NCBI RefSeq assembly: GCF_007644035.1
Contig: NZ_VMTV02000178.1
Location: 281,595 to 345,594, forward strand
DNA: 64,000 nt
Direction of reading: 5' to 3'
Source: Vogesella mureinivorans
GTDB taxonomy: Bacteria; Pseudomonadota; Gammaproteobacteria; Burkholderiales; Chromobacteriaceae
Below, in pieces: positions 1 to 7,955 of this stretch (the first letter of the stretch is position 1; each line of letters starts with the position of its first letter). The translations under genes and the position numbers were made by a program. Below the pieces are notes generated by a model. It saw only the letters and a list, made by a program, of their open reading frames with translations. It had not been told where the DNA came from and did no database searches.

Positions 1-1052
1 ACTGGCTGTTCCACTACTTCATGAACCATGCGCGCCGCGTAGGTACCGATATTCTGGAAGGCAAGCCGGTAGGCTTCTGGGATCGCGTGGGCTACAAGCT
101 GGGCGAGTATCTGGTGTACGGGCCGGTAAAAAACGTGCTGGGCTTTACCCGCCTGAAACTGGCCTACACCGCCGGCGAGGCCATCGGGCCCGAGCTGTTC
201 GACTTCTACCGCGCCATCGGCGTGAACATCAAGCAGCTGTACGGCCAGACCGAAGCCTACGTAATGGTATGCGTGCACCCCAATGACAAGGTGAAACCAG
301 ACACGGTTGGCGTGCCGGTACCGGGCGTAGAGGTAAAAATTGCCGACAACGGCGAAGTACTGTTCCGTGGCCCAGGCACCTTCCATAGCTACTGGAAGCG
401 CCCGGATGCCACCAGCGAAACCCGCAACGCCGAAGGCTGGGTGTTCAGCGGTGATGCCGGCTACTTCGACGAAGATGGCCAGCTGAAAATCATCGATCGC
501 GCCAAAGACGTAGGCCGGCTGACCGACGGCAGCCTGTTTGCCCCCAAATACCTGGAAAACAAGCTGAAGTTCTTTCAGCACATCAAGGAAGTGGTGGCGT
601 TTGGCGATGGCCAGGGCTACACCACCGCCTTCATCAATATCGATCTCACCGCCGTAGGCAACTGGGCGGAAAAACGCGGCATGGCCTACACCGGCTACAC
701 CGATCTGGCCGCACAGGCACCGGTGTACGAGCTGATCCGCGAGTGCATCGAAAAAATGAACGCCACCCTGGCGCGCGACCCCAAGCTGCACGGCAGCCAG
801 ATCAAGCGCTTCCTGATTCTGCACAAGGAGCTGGATGCCGACGATGGCGAGCTCACCCGCACCCGCAAAGTGCGCCGCAAGTTCATTGCAGAACGCTACG
901 CCCCGCTGATCGAAGCCCTGTACAACGGCAGCCAGGCATGCAGCATCGATACCGTGGTGAAATTCGAAGATGGCCGCAGCGGCAACCTGCGCGCCACACT
1001 GCAGATTCGCGACGCCAAGACCTACACCGCCACGACCCCGGAGGCCGCATGA
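1..1052 (+). CDS. AMP-forming acyl-CoA synthetase, C-terminal part (5' end outside window)
   Basis: The open frame enters from the left edge (reading from base 3, W-L-F-H-Y-F), so only about 349 C-terminal codons are visible. The protein belongs to the adenylate-forming long-chain acyl-CoA synthetase group. It has the YGQTE motif near base 240, which positions ATP, and the hinge motif SGDAGYFDEDGQLKIIDRAKD near 440-510. The acid substrate cannot be read from the sequence. Its stop overlaps the start of the next gene (ATGA), so it is translationally coupled to an ABC transporter of the branched-chain amino acid class. Such synthetase-plus-liv operons usually take up and activate organic acids rather than only amino acids, which is an inference here. 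The Met at base 21 is internal and not the start. Confidence 0.9.
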   Translation, partial: WLFHYFMNHARRVGTDILEGKPVGFWDRVGYKLGEYLVYGPVKNVLGFTRLKLAYTAGEAIGPELFDFYRAIGVNIKQLYGQTEAYVMVCVHPNDKVKPDTVGVPVPGVEVKIADNGEVLFRGPGTFHSYWKRPDATSETRNAEGWVFSGDAGYFDEDGQLKIIDRAKDVGRLTDGSLFAPKYLENKLKFFQHIKEVVAFGDGQGYTTAFINIDLTAVGNWAEKRGMAYTGYTDLAAQAPVYELIRECIEKMNATLARDPKLHGSQIKRFLILHKELDADDGELTRTRKVRRKFIAERYAPLIEALYNGSQACSIDTVVKFEDGRSGNLRATLQIRDAKTYTATTPEAA

Positions 1053-1837
1053 CCCAGCACCGCAAAATCGGCGACGTTATCCTGCAGGCCGAGGCGATAT
1101 CGCTATCCTTTGGCGGCGTAAAAGCCCTATCCAATATCAGCCTGGAAGTACGCGAGCACGAGATCCTATCCATTATTGGCCCCAATGGCGCTGGTAAAAG
1201 CTCCATGCTGAACGTGATCAACGGTGTCTACCACCCGCAGCAAGGCCACGTGGTGTACCGCGGCAAGGCACGCGATCGCATGCACCCGCACGAGGCCGCG
1301 CGCCAGGGCATTGCCCGCACCTTTCAGAACATTGCGCTATTCAAGGGCATGAGTGTGCTGGACAACATCATGACCGGGCGCAACCTGAAAATGCGCGCCA
1401 ACTTTATCCAGCAAGCACTGTACTGGGGCCGCGCCCAGCGCGAGGAAAACACCCAGCGCGCTTATGTGGAAAAAATCATCGACTTTCTGGAAATCCAGCA
1501 TATCCGCAAAACCCCGGTGGGCCGCCTGCCCTACGGCCTGCAAAAGCGCGTAGAGCTGGCGCGAGCACTGGCAGCCGAGCCCACCATGTTGCTGCTGGAT
1601 GAACCCATGGCCGGCATGAACGTGGAAGAAAAACAGGATATGTGCCGCTTTGTTCTGGATGTGAACGACGAGTTCGGCACCACCATCGTGCTGATCGAGC
1701 ACGATATGGGCGTGGTGATGGACATATCCGATCGCATCATCGTACTGGATTACGGCAAGAAAATCGGCGACGGCACACCGGATGAGATCCGCGTCAACCC
1801 GGACGTTATCGCAGCCTACCTAGGCGGCAGCCACTAA
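1049..1837 (+). CDS. livG: ABC transporter ATP-binding protein, LivG type (system 1)
   Basis: This 262-residue protein is one of the two ATPases that power a high-affinity branched-chain-amino-acid-type importer at the inner face of the membrane. It shows Walker A GPNGAGKS at residues 44-51, the degenerate LivG-type signature LPYGLQKRVELA near 160, and Walker B LLLLDEP near 182, followed by an H-loop in VLIEHDMG. The family's C-terminal LivG extension is present (YGKKIGDGTPDEIR). I chose the ATG at 1049 because it overlaps the upstream stop as ATGA; longer frames reading through the previous gene are not credible. It is followed by livH after a 108-base gap that carries a hairpin and one copy of the DUS-like motif. 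Confidence 0.93.
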   Translation: MTQHRKIGDVILQAEAISLSFGGVKALSNISLEVREHEILSIIGPNGAGKSSMLNVINGVYHPQQGHVVYRGKARDRMHPHEAARQGIARTFQNIALFKGMSVLDNIMTGRNLKMRANFIQQALYWGRAQREENTQRAYVEKIIDFLEIQHIRKTPVGRLPYGLQKRVELARALAAEPTMLLLDEPMAGMNVEEKQDMCRFVLDVNDEFGTTIVLIEHDMGVVMDISDRIIVLDYGKKIGDGTPDEIRVNPDVIAAYLGGSH

Positions 1838-1883
1838 CCCCATAGCTTGCAGCCACACCGTACCCGCGCGGCACGGGGCCCTC

Positions 1884-1902
1884 TTCTTGCCTACGGCAAG
1901 AA
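1884..1902 (+). other. Intercistronic hairpin between livG and livH
   Basis: TTCTTGCC (1884-1891) pairs perfectly with GGCAAGAA (1895-1902) around a 3-base loop. No T-run follows, so it may stabilise or attenuate the message rather than terminate it. One DUS-like copy (1917-1926) follows closely. Confidence 0.5.
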
Positions 1903-1945
1903 CAAAGGCATGAAAAGTTGGCCGCAAGCATGAAAGGAGCAAGTC

Positions 1946-2833
1946 ATGGAATGGCAGTTTTTTCTGGAGGTGCTGGTGGGCGGCCTGCTCGCCGGCGTGA
2001 TGTACTCGCTGGTAGCGCTAGGTTTTGTGCTGATTTACAAAGCGTCCGGCGTATTCAACTTTGCCCAGGGCGCGATGGTGCTGTTTGCCGCGCTGTCTTT
2101 CGTTTCGATCCAGGACATGGGCGTGCCGTTCTGGCTGGCACTGCTGCTGACCCTGGTACTCATGGTGCTACTGGGCGTGGGTATTGAACGAGTGGTGCTG
2201 CGCCCGCTGGTCAACCAGCCCCCCATCACCCTGTTCATGGCCACTATCGGCTTGTCTTTCTTCCTGGAAGGCCTGGCGCAGATGGTATGGGGCACCAATG
2301 TGCACGGCCTGGAACTGGGCATTGCCGATGAGCCGTTTGATGTAGGCGGGGTGTTCATTTCCAAGTTCGACCTGTTTGCTGCCGCCGTGTGCGGCACCCT
2401 GGTGGCCACATTGGCCCTGTTCTTCAGCAAGACCAAGCTGGGCCGGGCATTGCGCGCAGTGGCCGACGATCACCAGGCAGCCATGTCGGTGGGCATTCCA
2501 CTCAAACACATCTGGGCCATCGTATGGGGGGTGGCGGGCTTTGTGGCGCTGGTTGCCGGCCTGCTGTGGGGCTCGCGCCTGGGGGTGCAGTTTGCCCTGA
2601 CCCTGGTGGTACTGAAGGCGCTGCCGGTGCTGATTCTGGGCGGCTTCACCTCGATACCGGGTGCCATTGTCGGCGGCCTGATCATCGGGGCGGGCGAGAA
2701 GCTGGCCGAGGTCTATCTGGGGCCTTTCCTGTCCGGCGGCATCGAAAACTGGTTCCCGTACATGCTGGCATTGCTGTTCCTGCTGGTGCGCCCGGAAGGC
2801 CTGTTCGGCGAAAAACACATCGAGAGGGTGTAA
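1946..2833 (+). CDS. livH: ABC transporter permease, LivH type (system 1)
   Basis: This 295-residue inner-membrane permease has about eight hydrophobic segments. It forms half of the translocation pore of the branched-chain-amino-acid-class importer. The N-terminus (LLAGVMYSLVALGFVLIYK, then FNFAQGAMVLFAALS) is the conserved LivH opening. The cytoplasmic loop GRALRAVADDHQAAMSVGI is the ATPase-coupling region. The C-terminus carries LLFLLVRPEGLFGEK, typical of the family. A good ribosome site (AAAGGAG, 1932-1938) precedes the ATG. It is followed after three bases by livM. Length and domain content are normal. Confidence 0.93.
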   Translation: MEWQFFLEVLVGGLLAGVMYSLVALGFVLIYKASGVFNFAQGAMVLFAALSFVSIQDMGVPFWLALLLTLVLMVLLGVGIERVVLRPLVNQPPITLFMATIGLSFFLEGLAQMVWGTNVHGLELGIADEPFDVGGVFISKFDLFAAAVCGTLVATLALFFSKTKLGRALRAVADDHQAAMSVGIPLKHIWAIVWGVAGFVALVAGLLWGSRLGVQFALTLVVLKALPVLILGGFTSIPGAIVGGLIIGAGEKLAEVYLGPFLSGGIENWFPYMLALLFLLVRPEGLFGEKHIERV

Positions 2834-2836
2834 ACC

Positions 2837-3901
2837 ATGTTCTACCGTGAATCGGGGCAGTTCAAGAGCAGCTACGCGGCAGACTCTGCCATCTTTACCA
2901 TCGCGCAGGACCGGGTGTTCATCGCAGCCCTGCTGGCCCTGTCTTTTGTGGCCGTACCGGGCCTGGCCAGCGACTACCTGCTGTCCGGCATTCTGATCCC
3001 CTTCCTGATCCTGTCTCTGGCGGCACTGGGGCTGAACATCCTCACCGGCTACGCTGGCCAGCTGTCGCTGGGCTCGGCAGCGTTCATGGCGGTAGGCGCA
3101 TTTGCCACTTACAACTTCATGGTGCGCCTGCCTGGCATGCCCTTGCTGCTGGCGCTGTTGCTGGGCGGCTTGTGTGCTGCGCTGGTGGGCGTGGCCTTCG
3201 GCTTGCCATCACTACGCATCAAGGGCTTTTACCTGGCCGTCGCCACCCTGGCCGCACAATTCTTCATCGAGTGGGTATTCACCAAGTTTGGCTGGTTCAG
3301 CAACTACAGCAGCTCCGGCGTGATCAGCGCCCCGGCCATGCAGATCTTCGGCTACCCCATCGACACCCCGGCCAGCAAATACCTGCTGACGCTGTCCATC
3401 GTGGCCTTCATGGCGCTGGCGGCCAAAAACATGGCCCGCGCCAGCATAGGCCGCGCCTGGATGGCGGTACGCGATATGGACGTGGCCGCCGAAGTTATCG
3501 GCATTCCCATGCTGCGTACCAAGCTACTGGCCTTTGCCATCAGCTCGTTCTACTGCGGTGTGGCCGGCGCGCTGTACGCCTTTGTGCTGCTGGGTACGGT
3601 GGATGCCCAGGCCTTCGACCTGCACCGCTCCTTCCAGATCCTGTTCATGATCATCATTGGTGGCGTGGGCAGCATTCTGGGGTCCTTCCTCGGTGCCGCT
3701 TTCATCGTATTACTGCCCATCTGCCTGAACCTCATCGGCCAGGTGTTTCACGGTGCCATCAGCACGCAGTTCCTGGCCAACCTGGAAATGATGCTGTTTG
3801 GCGGCCTGATCATTTTCTTCCTGATCGTCGAGCCACACGGCCTGGCGCGGCTGTGGCAAATCACCAAGGAGAAACTGCGCGTTTGGCCGTTCCCGCATTA
3901 A
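2837..3901 (+). CDS. livM: ABC transporter permease, LivM type (system 1)
   Basis: This 354-residue inner-membrane permease pairs with LivH. It has a roughly 30-residue hydrophilic N-terminus, then multiple membrane segments. Family hallmarks are LAALGLNILTGYAGQLSLG around residue 58-76 and the coupling loop IGRAWMAVRDMDVAAEVIG near 205-223. It also has the glycine-rich FMIIIGGVGSILGSFLGA segment and the VEPHGLARLW C-terminus. The start sits three bases after the livH stop, so the two are co-translated. The next gene, for the binding protein, follows after 104 bases that hold a hairpin and a DUS-like copy. Confidence 0.93.
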   Translation: MFYRESGQFKSSYAADSAIFTIAQDRVFIAALLALSFVAVPGLASDYLLSGILIPFLILSLAALGLNILTGYAGQLSLGSAAFMAVGAFATYNFMVRLPGMPLLLALLLGGLCAALVGVAFGLPSLRIKGFYLAVATLAAQFFIEWVFTKFGWFSNYSSSGVISAPAMQIFGYPIDTPASKYLLTLSIVAFMALAAKNMARASIGRAWMAVRDMDVAAEVIGIPMLRTKLLAFAISSFYCGVAGALYAFVLLGTVDAQAFDLHRSFQILFMIIIGGVGSILGSFLGAAFIVLLPICLNLIGQVFHGAISTQFLANLEMMLFGGLIIFFLIVEPHGLARLWQITKEKLRVWPFPH

Positions 3902-3909
3902 CCCCCCAG

Positions 3910-3933
3910 CCGCCCCACCTGCAGGCGGGGCGG
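3910..3933 (+). other. GC-rich hairpin between livM and the binding-protein gene
   Basis: CCGCCCC (3910-3916) pairs with GGGGCGG (3927-3933). No T-run follows. Such hairpins before binding-protein genes can raise the downstream message level by protecting its 5' end, but this role is a guess. A DUS-like copy lies just downstream at 3951-3960. Confidence 0.45.
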
Positions 3934-4005
3934 TAACCGGTATGAAAAAGGTTGGCCGCAAGCCAGCCATAACGCAGCAACACAACAAGACCTGGAGAGA
4001 GAACC

Positions 4006-5313
4006 ATGAAGCAGACCCTCATCGCAGCATCCCTGGTACTGGCCACTATCGCAGGTAGCGCCCTGGCAGCCGACCAGTTCATCCCTATTCCCAGCTACCG
4101 CGTCGGCCCTTACGCCTCTGGTGGCGCCAAGTTTTACGGCGGCATGATCGACTACCTGAACTACGTCAACATGAAAGAAGGCGGCGTGGGTGGGGTAAAG
4201 CTGACCTACGAAGAGTGTGAAACCGAATACAAGAACGACCGCGGCGTAGAGTGCTACGAGCGCCTGAAAGCCAAAAACGGCGGCGCCAGCGCCTTCAACT
4301 TCATGTCCACCGGCATTACTTACGCCGTGATGGACCGCGCCGAGAAAGATCAAATCCCGCTGATGACCATGGGCTTTGGCCGCGCCGACGCGCAGGATGG
4401 CCGCGCCTTCAAGTACACCTTCCCGCTGATTACCAGCTACTGGAGCCAGGCCACTGCCAAGATCCAGTTTATCGGCCAACGCCTGGGCGGCATGGACAAA
4501 CTGCGCGGCAAAAAGATCGTCAACCTTTACCACGGCTCGGCCTACGGCAAGGAAACCATCCCGGTACTCGATGCCATGGCCACGAAACATGGCTTCGAGC
4601 TGAAACACATCGAGGTGCCAGCCCCCGGCACAGAGCAACAATCGCAGTGGCTGGATATTCGCCGCGAGCAGCCAGACTTCGTGGTACTGCGCAGCTGGGG
4701 CGTGATGACGCCGGCAGCGCTGAAGTCGGCACAACGAGTGGGCTACCCGCGTGAACAAATCGTGTCCAACTGGTGGGGTGGGTCGGAAGAAGACGCCATC
4801 GCCGCAGGTGACGCCGCCAAGGGGTATATCGCAGGCAGCTTTGCACTGGATGGCAAGCAATTCCCACTGATTCAGGACATTGAAAAGGTGGTATATGGCG
4901 CAGGCAAAGGCAACCTGTCGGACAAGGGCTATATCGGCACTGTCAACTATAACCGTGGCGTGGTGAGCGGCCTGCTGATGGTAGAAGCCATTCGTGCCGC
5001 ACAGAAGAAATACGGCGCCAAGACCCTGACCGGTGACCAGGTACGCTGGGGCATGGAGAACATCAATATCGATGCCAAGCGCCAGAAGGCGCTGGGCGTG
5101 AGCGATATGTTCCCGCAGGTACGCACCAGCTGCCAGAACCACGAAGGCAGCGGCTACACCCGCTTCATGCAGTGGGACGGCAAAGACTGGAAGCCGGTAT
5201 CGGGCTGGATCAAGGCCGACACCAGCATCACGCAGCCACTGATCAAGGCCTCGGTTGAAAAATACGTGAAGGAAAAAGGCATCACCCTGCGTAACTGCAA
5301 CGCCGAGAAATAA
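4006..5313 (+). CDS. Periplasmic substrate-binding protein of liv-type ABC transporter (system 1)
   Basis: This 435-residue type I periplasmic binding protein (Peripla_BP_6/LivK fold) delivers the ligand to the system 1 permeases. It begins with a clear Sec signal peptide, with cleavage expected after residue 21 or 22 (GSALA-A). Mature-protein landmarks are YEECETEYKNDRGVECYERL near residues 69-88, the inter-domain strand KKIVNLYHGSAYGKE, and a C-terminal cysteine (NCNAEK). It is longer than classical LivK (about 370 residues) and lacks obvious LivJ/LivK identity. With the acyl-CoA synthetase in the same operon, an organic or aromatic acid ligand is plausible; the sequence does not settle this. 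A strong site GGAGAGA precedes the ATG. Confidence 0.88.
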   Translation: MKQTLIAASLVLATIAGSALAADQFIPIPSYRVGPYASGGAKFYGGMIDYLNYVNMKEGGVGGVKLTYEECETEYKNDRGVECYERLKAKNGGASAFNFMSTGITYAVMDRAEKDQIPLMTMGFGRADAQDGRAFKYTFPLITSYWSQATAKIQFIGQRLGGMDKLRGKKIVNLYHGSAYGKETIPVLDAMATKHGFELKHIEVPAPGTEQQSQWLDIRREQPDFVVLRSWGVMTPAALKSAQRVGYPREQIVSNWWGGSEEDAIAAGDAAKGYIAGSFALDGKQFPLIQDIEKVVYGAGKGNLSDKGYIGTVNYNRGVVSGLLMVEAIRAAQKKYGAKTLTGDQVRWGMENINIDAKRQKALGVSDMFPQVRTSCQNHEGSGYTRFMQWDGKDWKPVSGWIKADTSITQPLIKASVEKYVKEKGITLRNCNAEK

Positions 5314-5369
5314 TCACTGCACACAACCTGGCCGGGGCACCTCGCCCTGGCCACGGACGGAGCCATGCC

Positions 5370-6188
5370 ATGCACGCTACGCCTAGCCCATACCTGCTGT
5401 CGGTCAACAATATCGAAGTCATCTACAACCACGTGATTCTGGTACTCAAAGGCGTATCGCTAGACGTACCGGAAGGCCAGATCGTGGCCCTGCTGGGCGC
5501 CAATGGCGCCGGCAAAAGCACCACCTTGAAAGCCATTTCCACCCTGCTGCGCTCCGAGCGCGGCGACGTTACCAAGGGCAGCATCGCGTTTCGCGGCCAA
5601 CGTATCGACGCGCTGACACCAGACCAGCTGGTGCGCCAGGGCGTGGTACAGGTCATGGAAGGCCGCCACTGCTTTGGCCACCTCACCGTGGAAGAAAACC
5701 TGCTTACCGGTGCCTACACCCGCAGCATCAGCCGCAGTGAAATCAAGCTGGCACTGGAGCGCATCTATCACTACTTCCCGCGCCTGAAAACCCGCCGCCA
5801 AAGCCAGGCGGGCTACACCAGCGGCGGCGAACAGCAAATGGTGGCCATCGGCCGCGCCATGATGGCTGACCCGCGCATGATTCTGCTGGATGAACCGTCG
5901 ATGGGGCTGGCACCACAGATTGTGGAAGAGATTTTCGAGATCGTGCGCGAGCTCAACGAAAAAGAAGGCGTCAGCTTTCTGCTAGCCGAACAGAATACCA
6001 ATGTGGCACTGAAATACGCCCACTACGGTTACATCCTGGAAAACGGCCGTGTCGTGATGGACGGCAGCGCCGAAGAGCTGCGCAGCAACGAAGACGTCAA
6101 AGAATTCTACCTGGGCCTGGGTGGCGAAGGGCGCAAGAGCTTCCGCGACGTCAAACACTACCGTCGCCGCAAACGCTGGCTGGCGTGA
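5370..6188 (+). CDS. livF: ABC transporter ATP-binding protein, LivF type (system 1)
   Basis: This 272-residue second ATPase of the importer has Walker A GANGAGKST near residues 42-50, the signature TSGGEQQMVAIGRAM near 150, Walker B MILLDEPSMGLAP near 170, and an H-loop-equivalent LLAEQNTNVALKYA. It is about 35 residues longer than the second LivF in this window. The extra length includes an N-terminal extension and a basic C-terminal tail rich in Arg and Lys (KHYRRRKRWLA). An overlapping ATG at 5365 is out of frame; the in-frame ATG at 5370 is used here. It is the last gene of the operon, and a repeat-filled gap follows. Confidence 0.92.
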   Translation: MHATPSPYLLSVNNIEVIYNHVILVLKGVSLDVPEGQIVALLGANGAGKSTTLKAISTLLRSERGDVTKGSIAFRGQRIDALTPDQLVRQGVVQVMEGRHCFGHLTVEENLLTGAYTRSISRSEIKLALERIYHYFPRLKTRRQSQAGYTSGGEQQMVAIGRAMMADPRMILLDEPSMGLAPQIVEEIFEIVRELNEKEGVSFLLAEQNTNVALKYAHYGYILENGRVVMDGSAEELRSNEDVKEFYLGLGGEGRKSFRDVKHYRRRKRWLA

Positions 6189-6520
6189 TTTTTTGCCACG
6201 AAACTCACGAAAAACACGAAAAAAAGCCCTGCATGCCAAGAAAGCTTGGCTCGCATTGCCACCACGCATTGGCCAGCACAGGCCGAGCGACCAGGTCGCT
6301 TGATTCAGTTCGTGGTGCGCTTGTCGAACCATAAATAGAATCAAGCAGCACAGATTCATGCCGCGCCGCCCTAAAGCAGTGTCAGCACCATGCATGACGT
6401 ATATCACGCAGCCTTATCACGGCCGGTGTGGGCGCTTATTCGTGTTCTTTCGTGGGGTTTGTGGCCAAAAACAGCTTCCGTGACCGCCACCAAGCATCCA
6501 ACCACAAGGAAACCGCCACC
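6189..6520. repeat. Intergenic CACGAAA-type repeat element, copy 1
   Basis: This 332-base gap holds no credible gene. Its left end (about 6196-6226) is a run of CCACGAAA/CACGAAAAA units. Its right side (about 6438-6472) carries the reverse-complement form (TTCGTGTTCTTTCGTGGGG and TTTGTGGCC). The two arms could fold into one long imperfect stem. Related elements occur at 9465, 10846, 11066 and 12157. A plausible ribosome site AAGGA (6506-6510) precedes the next gene. Confidence 0.7.
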
Positions 6521-7756
6521 ATGCCCCACCTCGACGCACTGGAAACTCGCCCGCATAGCGAAAGGTTGGCCGCGCTGCTGGCGCGGCTGCCAGCGCAGCT
6601 AGCCCACGCCAAGACGTGCAGCCCGGCCTATGCCAGCCTGCTGGCCGATACAGACTGCCACCGCATTACCAGCCTGGCGGCGCTAGCCACCTTGCCGCTC
6701 ACGCGCAAGTCCGCGCTGTTGGCCGCGCAGCAGGCCAGCCCGCCATTTGGCGGCTTTGCCGCATTACAGCCCAGCCAGGCCGCCCGGCTATTTGCCTCCC
6801 CCGGGCCACTATACGAACCACAAGGCCACGAAGCCGACAGCTGGCGCATGAGCCGCGCGCTGTACGCCGCCGGCTTCCGCCCCGGCGATGTGGTGCATAA
6901 CGGGTTTTCCTACCACTTCACCCCTGGCGGCTGGATGATGGACGCAGGCGCCCGCGCGCTAGGCTGCGCCGTGTTTCCCGGCGGCACCGGGCAAACCGAG
7001 CTGCAAGTGCAGGCCATGCGTGACTTGGGCGCAAGCGGCTACACCGGCACGCCATCCTTCCTGAAACTGATACTGGAAAAAGCCGACGAGCTAGGCGTTG
7101 CCCTGCCCCGGCTAAACAAAGCCCTGGTCAGCGGCGAAGCACTGCCCGCCAGCCTGCGCAGCTGGTTTGCCGGGCGCGGCATTACCGTGTACCAGTGCTA
7201 TGCCACCGCTGACCTGGGCTTGATCGCCTATGAAAGCGCCCCCGGCAGCGGCATGGTGGTAGATGAAGAGGTTTTGCTGGAGCTGGTCAGCCCCGGCAGC
7301 GGCACCCCGGTAGCCGATGGCGAGGTAGGCGAAGTCGTTGTCACCAGCTTCAATGCCGCTTACCCGCTGATCCGCTTTGCCACCGGCGACCTGTCCGCCA
7401 CCCTGCCCGGCCCCTCGCCCTGCGGGCGCAGCAATGTGCGCATCCAGGGCTGGCTGGGCCGTGCCGACCAAAGTGCCAAGGTGAAAGGCATGTTTGTCCA
7501 CCCCGAGCAGGTACACGCCGTAGCAGCACGCTACCCCGCGCTAGGCCGCGTACGGCTGGTGATACAGCAGCACAACCACCTGGACTGCATGACACTGCAC
7601 GCCGAACACCCCGGCCCGCACGACGCCGATCTGGCCGACAGCATCGCCGCCTCGCTACGCGAGCTCACCAAGCTGCGCGGCGAAGTGACGCTGTGCGCAC
7701 CAGGCAGCCTGCCCAACGACGGCAAGATCATTGCCGACGAACGCAGCCTGAGCTAA
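6521..7756 (+). CDS. Phenylacetate-CoA ligase family protein (PaaK-like)
   Basis: This 411-residue adenylate-forming ligase resembles the PaaK branch. Landmarks are the central stretch YHFTPGGWMMDAGARALG, the GYTGTPSFLK segment near residue 170, and the adenine-binding region YQCYATADLG near 225. The acidic LIRFATGDLSA motif near 285 and a short C-terminal domain with LGRADQSAKVKGMFVHP also match. The reaction would be an organic acid plus ATP and CoA giving the acyl-CoA. The acid is unknown; no other paa genes are present. I chose ATG 6521 over the upstream in-frame start at 6428 because the extra residues are encoded by the repeat element. It sits between a liv operon and the valine cluster. 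Confidence 0.85.
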   Translation: MPHLDALETRPHSERLAALLARLPAQLAHAKTCSPAYASLLADTDCHRITSLAALATLPLTRKSALLAAQQASPPFGGFAALQPSQAARLFASPGPLYEPQGHEADSWRMSRALYAAGFRPGDVVHNGFSYHFTPGGWMMDAGARALGCAVFPGGTGQTELQVQAMRDLGASGYTGTPSFLKLILEKADELGVALPRLNKALVSGEALPASLRSWFAGRGITVYQCYATADLGLIAYESAPGSGMVVDEEVLLELVSPGSGTPVADGEVGEVVVTSFNAAYPLIRFATGDLSATLPGPSPCGRSNVRIQGWLGRADQSAKVKGMFVHPEQVHAVAARYPALGRVRLVIQQHNHLDCMTLHAEHPGPHDADLADSIAASLRELTKLRGEVTLCAPGSLPNDGKIIADERSLS

Positions 7757-7894
7757 GCCAAACAGGCCCGGCTTTCGTCGGGCTGACACCCTCACCCAAG
7801 CCTGTACCACTGCCGCCACAAGAACAGTGTTTTCCACGTGCGGCCAACATGCAATGTGGAAAAAACCAAGCACTTGCTTTAATTTAATACAAAA

Positions 7895-7916
7895 TTGACG
7901 TTTACGTTAACGTACA
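7895..7916. promoter_or_regulatory. LiuR-like palindromic operator upstream of mmsA
   Basis: The core ACGTTAACGT is a perfect palindrome within TTTACGTTAACGTACA (7901-7916), preceded by TTGACG (7895-7900). It resembles operators described for LiuR, a MerR-family repressor of branched-chain amino acid and fatty acid breakdown in proteobacteria. It lies 40 to 60 bases before mmsA, in an AT-rich stretch typical of a promoter. The regulator is not encoded in this window. Assignment to LiuR is by resemblance only. Confidence 0.6.
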
Positions 7917-7955
7917 TTTAAACCGTACACAAACGGCCACCACAGGAGAACACCC

